Of a stretch of 7,538 bases of DNA, positions 1-6,194 are shown one piece after another. This DNA comes from Trebonia sp. (GTDB lineage Bacteria > Actinomycetota > Actinomycetes > Streptosporangiales > Streptosporangiaceae): the NCBI GenBank assembly GCA_030038035.1, contig JASHPP010000270.1:1-7538 (forward strand), read 5' to 3'. The notes beneath the pieces were generated by a model. That model had not been told where the DNA came from. It worked only from the letters and a program-made list of their open reading frames with translations, and searched no databases. A program made the translations under genes and the position numbers. Positions within the stretch are counted from its first letter, which is position 1. Each line of letters opens with the position of its first letter.

Positions 1-350
1 CAGTCGATGATGATCGTGTTCTCCCCCAGCGCCTTGTAGTCCACGCACGCCCGCAGCGCGCGCCCGACAAGCCGGGAGATCTCCTGGGTCCGGCCGCCGA
101 GCCGCCCCTTGACCGACTCCCGCTCGCCGCGGGTGTTCGTCGCGCGGGGCAGCATCGCGTACTCGGCGGTCACCCAGCCAAGCCCGCTGCCCCGCCGCCA
201 GCGCGGCACCTCTTCGGCGACGCTCGCCGCGCACAGCACCCGCGTGGCGCCGAACTCGACGAGCACAGACCCCTCGGCATGCTCCAGCCATCCGCGGGTG
301 AGCCGCACCGGGCGCAGCGCGTCCGCCGCCCGTCCATCTGGTCGTGACAT
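1..350 (-). CDS. rph: RNase PH, N-terminal 116 residues (runs off the window)
   Basis: Ribonuclease PH is a phosphate-dependent 3'-to-5' exoribonuclease that trims tRNA 3' ends in the cytoplasm. The visible part begins [20 protein letters not shown] and continues with family blocks that align with E. coli RNase PH from memory: [11 protein letters not shown] (about 24-34), [12 protein letters not shown] (59-69) and [17 protein letters not shown] (85-101). R87 in GGRT corresponds to the conserved Arg86 of E. coli. The phosphate-binding GTRT segment and the C-terminal half lie outside the window. The only reasonable start is the ATG at 350-348. It has no Shine-Dalgarno sequence, but a TAGGCT hexamer sits exactly 7 nt upstream, so translation is probably leaderless. 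The gene is on the same strand as the metallo-beta-lactamase gene but 746 bp away, which suggests its own transcription unit. Confidence 0.95.
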   Translation of the reverse strand, partial: MSRPDGRAADALRPVRLTRGWLEHAEGSVLVEFGATRVLCAASVAEEVPRWRRGSGLGWVTAEYAMLPRATNTRGERESVKGRLGGRTQEISRLVGRALRACVDYKALGENTIIID

Positions 351-357
351 GCCGGCC

Positions 358-363
358 AGCCTA
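358..363 (-). promoter_or_regulatory. Predicted -10 element of a leaderless rph promoter
   Basis: On the minus strand this reads TAGGCT, which fits the actinobacterial -10 consensus TANNNT. Seven bases separate it from the rph ATG, placing the expected transcription start at or one base before the start codon. No -35 hexamer is recognisable. The same spacing occurs before pncB, ybaK and pncA in this window. Confidence 0.55.
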
Positions 364-409
364 CCGGGCGCAGGGATGTGAGGCGCGGGGGACAGCACCG
401 CAGCCACCC

Positions 410-545
410 CGGAGCAGCTGCGCCGTCAAGGCGCAGCCGGGTAGAGAGCCGCGAAAGCCGCGGAGCAGGTGCGCCGTCAAGGCGCAGCCGGGGGGTACCG
501 GGGGGTCGCCCCCGCGGGCTAGTGAGCCGGTCCCCGGTTGCGGGG
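410..545. repeat. 32-bp direct repeat plus a run of four GC hairpins
   Basis: Positions 410-441 and 461-492 are the same 32-bp sequence with one mismatch (C/G at the 9th base), repeated with a 51-bp period. Each copy contains a hairpin: CTGCGCC-GTCAA-GGCGCAG at 418-436, and a 6-bp-stem version at 470-486. Two more perfect hairpins follow at once: GGGGG-TCG-CCCCC (501-513) and CCCCG-GTTG-CGGGG (532-545). The cluster lies 60-195 bp upstream of the rph start. It may act as a bidirectional terminator or insulator, or be a REP-like element; its function is not known. Confidence 0.65.
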
Positions 546-860
546 TCAGCGTGCAGTCGCCTGCTCCGGCCCTGCGCTGTCCCGGCTGCCCCGGGCGCCC
601 GGGCCGCGCCGCGGTTTCCCCCGCCGCCGCGCCCCGCGTGTACCCTGCGCCACCCGCGTCACGCACCCGGCGGGATGCCTGAACTAACTGCCCAGGGGAT
701 GAGGCATGACACTTGACTCAGGCATCTGCGCGCAGCGATCGCAGCGATCGCGGCTGCCCGGCACGGGCACCCGCGGATGAGCCGGATCCCTGCCCGGCCG
801 TGACCCCCCGCCATCCCCTGCCGCCCTTGCCGCTGGCGTGCCCGCCCGGGGGATGCGCCT

Positions 861-914
861 CATGATCACGGGTCAAAGGCGGCCGCAGGCGGTCCCCTTC
901 GACCCGTGATCATG
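861..914. repeat. 54-bp near-perfect inverted repeat (terminator or mobile-element candidate)
   Basis: The left arm CATGATCACGGGTC (861-874) is the exact reverse complement of the right arm (901-914). After one mismatch (875/900) four more pairs follow (876-879 with 896-899), giving an 18-of-19-bp stem around a 16-nt loop. It lies about 180 bp past the metallo-beta-lactamase stop, so it could end transcription of the clpS-to-metallo-beta-lactamase operon. No T-run follows on either strand, which is common for GC-rich actinobacterial terminators. A dispersed repeat or MITE-like element is an equal alternative. Confidence 0.6.
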
Positions 915-1030
915 GTCCATGGGCGGTTTCCGGGAGGTGGTTCACGGCTGGACGGGGGAAATGTCGGCTATGTGCCCGCCGCTGGCGCGGTTGACCCATG
1001 ACCTGCCCTCCGCCGCGAAGGGCCAGCGGC

Positions 1031-1093
1031 CACGGCCGGCGCCTTCTGCGACCGAAGACGGCTCACGTGGTGACCGCAGAACTCACGGCCGGC
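1031..1093. repeat. 10-bp direct repeat flanking a 7-bp inverted repeat
   Basis: CACGGCCGGC occurs at 1031-1040 and again at 1084-1093. Between the copies, TTCTGCG (1044-1050) pairs with CGCAGAA (1075-1081), and an inner TCAC-GTG-GTGA hairpin lies within. The block begins 4 bp after the metallo-beta-lactamase stop, so it may be a weak terminator or 3' processing structure. The same decamer appears on the minus strand at 1896-1887, just past the cysM stop. Confidence 0.4.
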
Positions 1094-1096
1094 TCA

Positions 1097-1852
1097 CTAG
1101 CCAATCTCGATGACCTGGCCGGCGTGGGCCAGTGCGAGCTCGCCGCCGAAGGAGGCCGCCTCGCGGAACGCCTGTTCGGCCCGGTTCCACGGCTGCAGGT
1201 GGGTGAGCACCAGCTGGCCGGCCCCGGCCCGCGTCGCGTACCCGGCCGCCTGGCCAGGGGTCAGGTGCAGGTCCGGCGGCAGGTCCGGCCCGTCAAGGAA
1301 CGCCGCCTCGCACAGGAACACGTCACTGCCCCTGGCCAGCGGCACAAGCTCCCCGGTCTCGCCGCTGTCGCCGGAGTACGCGAGCGACCGGCCGTCGTGC
1401 GTGAACCGGAAGCCGAACGCCTCCACCGGGTGGTTCATGTGCGCGGTCGTGACCCGGAACGGCCCGATCTCGAACGTCCCGGGCGCGAGCGACTCGAACG
1501 TGAACCGCTTCATCAGGCCGCCGTCGGCACCCGGGCCGTGGATGAGCCCGATCCGCTCGCTCGTTCCCGCCGGCCCGTACACAGGGATCGGCGGCTGCGG
1601 CCCGGCTGGCGAGTACGCCCGCGCGATCGAATACGAGTACAGGTCGACGCAGTGATCGGCGTGCAGATGGCTGAGGCAGATCGCGTCGACGTCGAAGAGC
1701 CCGATGTGCCGTTGCAGCGCGCCCAGGGCTCCGTTGCCGAGATCGACCACGAGGCGGAACCCGTCCGCCTCGAGCAGGTAACACGATGCGGCGCTGTCCG
1801 GCCCGGGAAAGCTTCCCGCGCACCCCACCACGGTAAGACGCATGCGACTCAT
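1097..1852 (-). CDS. Metallo-beta-lactamase-fold hydrolase, Rv1339-like (probable cyclic-nucleotide phosphodiesterase)
   Basis: This 251-residue cytoplasmic protein has the RNase Z/class II phosphodiesterase-type metallo-beta-lactamase fold. Visible metal-binding motifs are SHLHADH (H62, H64, D66, H67), HMNHPVEAFGFRF (H141 the likely ligand), YSGDSGE (D162) and THLQPW (H218). The opening LTVVGCAGSFPGPDSAASCYLL is typical of the family. The M. tuberculosis homologue Rv1339 has been reported as an atypical class II cAMP phosphodiesterase; transferring that activity is inference. The ATG at 1852 was chosen because AGGGGG lies 4 nt upstream; the ATG at 1843 (MRLTVV) is an alternative. CCCCC directly precedes the GGGGG and could fold over it, masking the ribosome site. 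The gene lies 47 bp after cysM, where M. tuberculosis has rhomboid and murI genes in between. Confidence 0.85.
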   Translation of the reverse strand: MSRMRLTVVGCAGSFPGPDSAASCYLLEADGFRLVVDLGNGALGALQRHIGLFDVDAICLSHLHADHCVDLYSYSIARAYSPAGPQPPIPVYGPAGTSERIGLIHGPGADGGLMKRFTFESLAPGTFEIGPFRVTTAHMNHPVEAFGFRFTHDGRSLAYSGDSGETGELVPLARGSDVFLCEAAFLDGPDLPPDLHLTPGQAAGYATRAGAGQLVLTHLQPWNRAEQAFREAASFGGELALAHAGQVIEIG

Positions 1853-1899
1853 TGTGCCCCCTGGGGGAGGTCGCAGCCAGCCATAAGCCGGCCGTGACC

Positions 1900-2877
<978 letters not shown>

Positions 2878-3162
2878 CTAAGCCGGCACGGACCCGCCAG
2901 CGACAGCGGGCAGCACCGTCACCGTGTCACCGTCGGAAACCGGGGTGTCGAGCCCGCCGAGAAAGCGGACGTCCTCGTCGTTCAGGTAGACGTTGACGAA
3001 CCTGCGCAGGTTCTCGCCGTCGACCAGCCGGGCGCGCAGGCCGTCGTGCTCGGCGTCCAGGTTGACAAGCAGCTCGCCCAGGGTGCTCCCGGAACCCTGC
3101 ACCGACTTGGCGCCGCCGGTATAGCTGCGCAGGATCGTGGGGATGCGAACCTCAATGGCCAT
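2878..3162 (-). CDS. cysO: Sulfur-carrier protein CysO (MoaD/ThiS ubiquitin-like) with a four-residue tail after Gly-Gly
   Basis: This 94-residue beta-grasp protein carries sulfur as a C-terminal thiocarboxylate for CysM. It matches M. tuberculosis CysO in IPTILR.YTGGAKSV (about 7-21), TLGELLVNLDA (27-37), RFVNVYLNDEDVRFLGGLDT (54-73) and DGDTVTVLPAVAGG (77-90). In M. tuberculosis the protein ends at that Gly-Gly. Here the frame continues GGSVPA before the TAG stop at 2880-2878, so G90 is not the C-terminus and the tail must be removed before adenylation and sulfur transfer (inference). The neighbouring Mec protease is the obvious candidate. The start is ATG at 3162, with AGGAGGAG 8 nt upstream; an in-frame ATG at 3198 would add 12 residues but lies upstream of that ribosome site. 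It sits 58 bp after mec and 30 bp before cysM. Confidence 0.93.
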   Translation of the reverse strand: MAIEVRIPTILRSYTGGAKSVQGSGSTLGELLVNLDAEHDGLRARLVDGENLRRFVNVYLNDEDVRFLGGLDTPVSDGDTVTVLPAVAGGSVPA

Positions 3163-3170
3163 GAACGACG

Positions 3171-3178
3171 CTCCTCCT
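3171..3178 (-). promoter_or_regulatory. Ribosome binding site that fixes the cysO start
   Basis: The minus strand reads AGGAGGAG, ending 8 nt before the ATG at 3162. It is the strongest Shine-Dalgarno sequence in the window and lies inside the longer reading frame that starts at 3198, which argues for the shorter protein. Confidence 0.75.
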
Positions 3179-3220
3179 GAACATGTGACGCCTTGCATGG
3201 GAACCCGGTTTGGCGCCGGA

Positions 3221-3628
3221 TCATTCCGTGACCTGCACGGCTTCCTCGGTCACCTCGCCGCCGGCTATCCGGTACGAGCGGAACTCGGTTTCCGGCTCGT
3301 CCCGTGTAGATACTAGGACGTAATGTGCCTGCGGCTCGCTGGCGTACGAGATGTCGGTGCGCGACGGGTACGCCTCGGTGGCCGTGTGCGAGTGGTAGAT
3401 CACCACCGGTTCCTCGTCCCTGTCATCCATCTCGCGCCACACCTTGAGCTGCTCAATCGAGTCGAAGCGGTAGAAAGTGGGGGAGCGTTCGGCGTTCTGC
3501 ATCGGGATGAACCGCTCCGGGCGGTCGCTGCCTGCCGGGCCGGCGATGACCCCGCACGCCTCGTCCGGGTGGTCGGCGCGGGCATGGGCGATGATCTTCG
3601 CCTGCAGGTCGCGGGAGATCGTCAGCAT
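3221..3628 (-). CDS. mec: Mec, JAMM/MPN+ zinc metalloprotease that releases cysteine from CysO-Cys
   Basis: Mec hydrolyses the peptide bond between the CysO C-terminus and cysteine, completing carrier-based cysteine synthesis. The 135-residue protein shows the full JAMM signature: E23 in HPDEACGVIAGP, then H79-S-H81, seven residues, S89-x-x-D92 (within HSHTATEAYPSRTD). It consists of the JAMM domain only, as usual for this family. The ATG at 3628 lies 11 bp after the stop of the DUF2017 gene; the only purine-rich stretch upstream (AGGTAA) overlaps that stop, which suggests coupled translation. Because the neighbouring CysO has residues beyond Gly-Gly, this protease may also mature CysO, as QbsD does for QbsE in Pseudomonas; that second role is inference. 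Confidence 0.93.
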   Translation of the reverse strand: MLTISRDLQAKIIAHARADHPDEACGVIAGPAGSDRPERFIPMQNAERSPTFYRFDSIEQLKVWREMDDRDEEPVVIYHSHTATEAYPSRTDISYASEPQAHYVLVSTRDEPETEFRSYRIAGGEVTEEAVQVTE

Positions 3629-3639
3629 GATCGGTCAGG

Positions 3640-4194
3640 TTACCTGCGGCGGTCGAGAGCACGGACCAGTGACTCCTGCACGGCGCCGAGCCAGCCGTAC
3701 ACCTCGAACGCCGCGATCTTCGGGTCCTCCCGGTCGAGCGCAGCGAGCTGCTCCTCGAAGTCCTCTGTCACCTCAAGCCGCACGCCGAACATCAGCCGCA
3801 CGTCGTTCAGCGCCCGCAGCCAGTCCCGGGCCTGGTCACCGGTCAGCTTCACCCGCCCGCCGCTGCGCGGCAGCGTGTCGAGCATGGTCTGCGCGAAGTA
3901 CTTCTTCGCCTCGCGCAGGCTCGACTCTGTGTACTTGCGGAACTCGCCCGCAGCCTCGGGGTCGTCGCGGTAGGCGTCAGGCAGCAGCCGGGCCAGCACG
4001 GGGTCTTCCGGTGCCCGCGGCTCGTCCGCGTCGAGAAGGCTCTCCAGGTCGTCGAGCACGCTGGCGGGCTCGCCGGAGCTCGCCCCGCCGAGCAGATCTA
4101 TCACGGGGACGACGAGGGTGCGCAGCAGCGAGGCTTCGCCGGCGGACAGCCATACGCTGGCGCCGCCGTCCTTGGTGGGCCTGAACATCTCCAT
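3640..4194 (-). CDS. DUF2017 family protein
   Basis: This 184-residue protein belongs to an actinobacterial family (DUF2017, Rv1332-like) recognised by its place between clpS and mec and by segments such as DPVLARLLPDAYRDDPEAA (about 64-82), FRKYTESSLREAKK (85-98) and WLRALNDVRLMFGVRLEVTED (about 124-144). It is acidic and mostly helical in appearance, with no signal peptide, membrane segment or catalytic motif visible. Its biochemical role is unknown to me; its constant neighbour clpS makes a link to Clp proteolysis possible but unproven. The ATG at 4194 follows a run of 11-bp repeats that starts inside clpS; a second ATG at 4188 (MFRPTKDG) is an alternative start. Neither has a good Shine-Dalgarno sequence. 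Confidence 0.8.
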   Translation of the reverse strand: MEMFRPTKDGGASVWLSAGEASLLRTLVVPVIDLLGGASSGEPASVLDDLESLLDADEPRAPEDPVLARLLPDAYRDDPEAAGEFRKYTESSLREAKKYFAQTMLDTLPRSGGRVKLTGDQARDWLRALNDVRLMFGVRLEVTEDFEEQLAALDREDPKIAAFEVYGWLGAVQESLVRALDRRR

Positions 4195-4198
4195 CTCT

Positions 4199-4243
4199 GC
4201 TTACTTGTCGGCTTACCTGTCGCTTACCTGTCGCTTACTTGTC
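4199..4243 (-). repeat. Four tandem 11-bp repeats across the clpS stop codon
   Basis: On the minus strand the unit GACARGTAAGC occurs at 4243-4233, 4232-4222, 4221-4211 and 4209-4199, with one extra base before the last copy. The outer copies have A and the inner two G at the fifth position. The first copy encodes the last two residues (Asp-Lys) and TAA stop of clpS. Because 11 is not a multiple of three, successive TAA triplets fall in different frames, so all three frames are closed before the DUF2017 start at 4194. The array makes up nearly all of the 40-bp spacer between the two genes. Confidence 0.85.
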
Positions 4244-4525
4244 CTGGCGGACGGTGGCCCACAGGCCGTACCCGTGCAGCACCTCGACGTTGTGTTCCAT
4301 GGCCTCGCGCGTGCCGACCGCGACCACGGCCTTGCCCTTGTGATGGACGTCAAGCATCAGCTTCTCGGCTTTCGGGCGCGGGTAGCCGAAGACGTGCTCG
4401 AAGACGTATGTCACGTAGGACATCAGGTTGACCGGATCGTTCCAGACGATCGTGACCCATGGCTTGTCCGGCACCGTCTCGTCCGCCGATCGCGGCAGAT
4501 CTACCTCAGCGGGTGCCACGCTCAC
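4235..4525 (-). CDS. clpS: ATP-dependent Clp protease adaptor ClpS
   Basis: ClpS binds proteins with destabilising N-terminal residues and hands them to the Clp ATPase (ClpC or ClpA type) for degradation in the cytoplasm. The 96-residue product shows the family core [18 protein letters not shown] (21-38), [23 protein letters not shown] (46-68) and the closing [12 protein letters not shown] (81-92). N29 and D30, with a His in the H61-H62 pair, match the residues that hold the substrate's alpha-amino group in E. coli ClpS. The start is GTG at 4525, chosen because GGGAGG lies 9 nt upstream. The frame stays open to 4567, but that part has no family similarity. It is the first gene of the minus-strand operon and is divergent from pncB with only 34 bp between the start codons. 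Confidence 0.93.
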   Translation of the reverse strand: MSVAPAEVDLPRSADETVPDKPWVTIVWNDPVNLMSYVTYVFEHVFGYPRPKAEKLMLDVHHKGKAVVAVGTREAMEHNVEVLHGYGLWATVRQDK

Positions 4526-4534
4526 TCGTACGCA

Positions 4535-4540
4535 CCTCCC
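4535..4540 (-). promoter_or_regulatory. Ribosome binding site that fixes the clpS GTG start
   Basis: The minus strand reads GGGAGG, 9 nt before the GTG at 4525. It shows that clpS has a leader, unlike the divergent pncB. No TANNNT -10 element was found on this strand between here and 4620. Confidence 0.65.
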
Positions 4541-4546
4541 TGTACG

Positions 4547-4552
4547 TAGTCT
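4547..4552 (+). promoter_or_regulatory. Predicted -10 element of a leaderless pncB promoter
   Basis: TAGTCT fits TANNNT and is followed by exactly 7 bases before the pncB GTG at 4560. No -35 hexamer is evident. It lies within the 34-bp gap to clpS, so RNA polymerase here would cover the clpS ribosome site region and the two divergent units may compete. Confidence 0.5.
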
Positions 4553-4559
4553 TCCACCT

Positions 4560-6005
4560 GTGACCAATCCGGAGAACAGCGAACCCCCCGGCGCGGGCGC
4601 CTTCGGTCCTCCCCAGGCGGCGGACGGCGCGGCGGGGACCGCCCTGCTGACTGACCACTATGAACTCACCATGCTTCAGGCCGCGCTGCACAGCGGCGCC
4701 GCGCACCGCCGCGCGGTGTTCGAGGTCTTCGCCCGCCACCTGCCGCATGGGCGCAGATACGGGGTCGTCGCCGGCACCGGTCGGCTGCTCGACGCCATCG
4801 AGCGGTTCCGCTTCGGGCCGGAGGAGCTGTCGTTCCTGCGGGATTCCCGGATAGTGGACGAGACCACCCTCCGCTTCCTGGCATCCTATCGTTTTGGCGG
4901 GAACATCTGGGGATACGCCGAAGGCGACGTGTACTTTCCCGGATCGCCCATCATCGTGGTCGAGGGCACGTTCGCCGAGTCGGTGCTGCTTGAGACCGTG
5001 ACGCTGTCGATCATGAACCACGACTGCGCGATCGCTTCCGCGGCGTCCCGGATGGTGACCGCGGCGGGCGGGCCTGGCGGCAGGCCGCTGATCGAGATGG
5101 GCTCCAGGCGGACCCACGAGGACGCCGCCGTCGCCGCCGCCAGGGCCGCGTACATCGCCGGGTTCGCGTCCACGTCCAACCTGCGCGCGCGCCTTGTGTA
5201 CGGGGTGCCGTCCGCCGGGACCGCGGCGCACGCGTTCACCCTCGTGCACGACAGCGAACGGCAGGCGTTCACGGCCCAGGTTTCGTCGCTGGGCTCGGGG
5301 ACGACCCTGCTCGTCGACACCTATGACGTGCAGCGGGCGGTGCGCACGGCGGTCGAGGTGGCCGGGCCGTCGCTCGGCGCCGTGCGGATCGACAGCGGCG
5401 ACCTGGGCGCGCTGGCGATCGCCGCGCGTTCGCTGCTTGACTCCCTCGGCGCGGCTGACACCCGGATCATCCTGACCGGGGACCTGGACGAGTACTCGAT
5501 CGCGGGCCTGGCCGTCGCGCCGGTCAACGGGTACGGCGTGGGCACGTCGCTGGTGACCGGGTCGGGGGCACCGACCGCGGCGCTGGTGTACAAGCTGGTG
5601 GCCCGGTCGGACAGGGCGGTGCCTCCGGGCGCGGGTCTCGGCGCGGGTCGTGGCGCGGGTCTCGGCGCGGGTCTCGGCGCGGGCGGCGAACTCAGGCCGG
5701 TCGCGAAGCGGTCGGTGGGGAAGCCGGGCCGGGGCGGGCGCAAGTGGGCGGTCAGGCACCGCACCGACGCGGGCGAGGCGCTGGCCGAGCGGATCAGCCT
5801 CGCTCCCCCCGACCCCGCCCCGGCCGACCGCGTGCTGCTGCACGAGCTCGTGCGGGAGGGCAAGGTCGTCGGGCGGGAGCCGCTGTCGGCCGCCAGGGAA
5901 CGGCACCAGACGGCGCTGGCCGAGCTGCCCCCGTACGCGCTGCAGCTTTCGCGCGGCTACCCGGCGATCCCCACGGTGTTCGACCCCGATGGCGCGGAGG
6001 ACTGA
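4560..6005 (+). CDS. pncB: Nicotinate phosphoribosyltransferase
   Basis: PncB makes nicotinate mononucleotide from nicotinate and PRPP, using ATP, in NAD salvage. The 481-residue protein has the family landmarks [15 protein letters not shown] (29-43), [24 protein letters not shown] (54-77), YFPGSPI (125-131), [17 protein letters not shown] (149-165), [10 protein letters not shown] (178-187), GTAAHAF (220-226; H224 is the likely phosphorylated His), LLVDTYDV (250-257), RIDSGDLG (276-283) and [24 protein letters not shown] (324-347). GTG at 4560 is the only start codon close before the conserved domain; the ATG at 4428 would run through clpS on the other strand. An unusual Gly-Ala-Gly-Leu repeat (357-376) lies between VYKLVARSD and the KRS segment that normally follows soon after. 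The C-terminus [11 protein letters not shown] is normal. Confidence 0.95.
   Translation: MTNPENSEPPGAGAFGPPQAADGAAGTALLTDHYELTMLQAALHSGAAHRRAVFEVFARHLPHGRRYGVVAGTGRLLDAIERFRFGPEELSFLRDSRIVDETTLRFLASYRFGGNIWGYAEGDVYFPGSPIIVVEGTFAESVLLETVTLSIMNHDCAIASAASRMVTAAGGPGGRPLIEMGSRRTHEDAAVAAARAAYIAGFASTSNLRARLVYGVPSAGTAAHAFTLVHDSERQAFTAQVSSLGSGTTLLVDTYDVQRAVRTAVEVAGPSLGAVRIDSGDLGALAIAARSLLDSLGAADTRIILTGDLDEYSIAGLAVAPVNGYGVGTSLVTGSGAPTAALVYKLVARSDRAVPPGAGLGAGRGAGLGAGLGAGGELRPVAKRSVGKPGRGGRKWAVRHRTDAGEALAERISLAPPDPAPADRVLLHELVREGKVVGREPLSAARERHQTALAELPPYALQLSRGYPAIPTVFDPDGAED
5628..5687 (+). repeat. In-frame 12-bp minisatellite inside pncB
   Basis: The unit GGCGCGGGTCTC occurs at 5628-5639, 5652-5663 and 5664-5675. 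A variant ending CGT lies at 5640-5651, and a degenerate fifth copy at 5676-5687. It encodes [20 protein letters not shown]. Since the unit is four codons, gain or loss of copies keeps the frame. The repeats form a flexible Gly/Ala linker in a probable surface loop that M. tuberculosis PncB1, recalled from memory, lacks. Confidence 0.9.
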
Positions 6006-6043
6006 GCGGGCTGCAGGCGACCGCTCTGCGTGGCCAGCCGACA

Positions 6044-6107
6044 TGTGGCGCAAACTGCAGGTACAAAAGGTATAAATCGAACGCGAACTCATCCGGATTG
6101 CGCCACA
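6044..6107. repeat. 10-bp inverted repeat around an AT-richer island
   Basis: TGTGGCGCAA (6044-6053) and TTGCGCCACA (6098-6107) are perfect reverse complements 44 bp apart; after one mismatch two further outer pairs match. The enclosed DNA contains ACAAAAGGTATAAATCG (6063-6079), far more AT-rich than its surroundings. It lies between pncB and ybaK, 38 bp past the pncB stop. It could be an operator pair, a terminator with a large loop, or a mobile-element remnant. TATAAA at 6071 resembles a -10 sequence but lacks a -35 at the right distance. Confidence 0.5.
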
Positions 6108-6181
6108 AGTCAATTCGTGACCGCGGCGAGGGCGTACGCCGAGGAGCCCGGAAACGCTTCGCGCGCGCCGCGGTGCGTCGG

Positions 6182-6187
6182 TAGCGT
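6182..6187 (+). promoter_or_regulatory. Predicted -10 element of a leaderless ybaK-like promoter
   Basis: TAGCGT fits TANNNT and stands exactly 7 nt before the ATG at 6195. It overlaps the competing GTG at 6186, which therefore could not be in the message if transcription begins at about 6194-6195. This favours the ATG start. Confidence 0.5.
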
Positions 6188-6194
6188 GAGCGGC

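Larger units (their letters stand above)
351..1096. other. 746-bp intergenic region without a credible gene
   Basis: This stretch lies upstream of rph and downstream of the metallo-beta-lactamase gene. Open frames exist on both strands but read as low-complexity Ala/Arg/Pro/Gly protein with no family motif, as expected by chance in GC-rich DNA. It holds a direct repeat and GC hairpin cluster (410-545), a 14-bp palindrome CCCGGGCGCCCGGG (590-603), two GCGATCGC octamers (735-742 and 744-751), a 54-bp inverted repeat (861-914), and a short direct-plus-inverted repeat arrangement (1031-1093). In M. tuberculosis the homologues of the flanking genes are adjacent, so this is an expanded spacer. No tRNA or other known RNA gene was recognised. 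Confidence 0.7.

Noticed and set aside
425..480. TTGACG -35 elements for rph on the minus strand inside the two repeat copies
   Set aside because: No TANNNT lies 16-19 bp downstream of either copy, and the TAGGCT next to rph is a better promoter candidate.
410..492. CRISPR array
   Set aside because: There are only two copies, with a 19-bp gap, each with its own internal hairpin, and no cas gene nearby.
344..716. Three overlapping open frames in the spacer upstream of rph
   Set aside because: All read as Pro/Ala/Arg/Gly strings that simply translate the GC hairpins and repeats; no ribosome site or conserved block was seen.
735..751. Two GCGATCGC octamers as a replication or methylation signal
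   Set aside because: Only two copies, no DnaA boxes or other context; chance is reasonable in GC-rich DNA.
1031..1093. Mobile-element footprint (direct repeats outside inverted repeats)
   Set aside because: The direct repeats do not abut the inverted repeats and the decamer CACGGCCGGC recurs nearby as ordinary GC-rich sequence, so I keep it only as a repeat.
6043..6075. Ten-codon frame MWRKLQVQKV as a leader peptide or excisionase remnant
   Set aside because: There is no Shine-Dalgarno sequence, no attenuator-like alternative hairpin and no runs of regulatory codons; too short to support.
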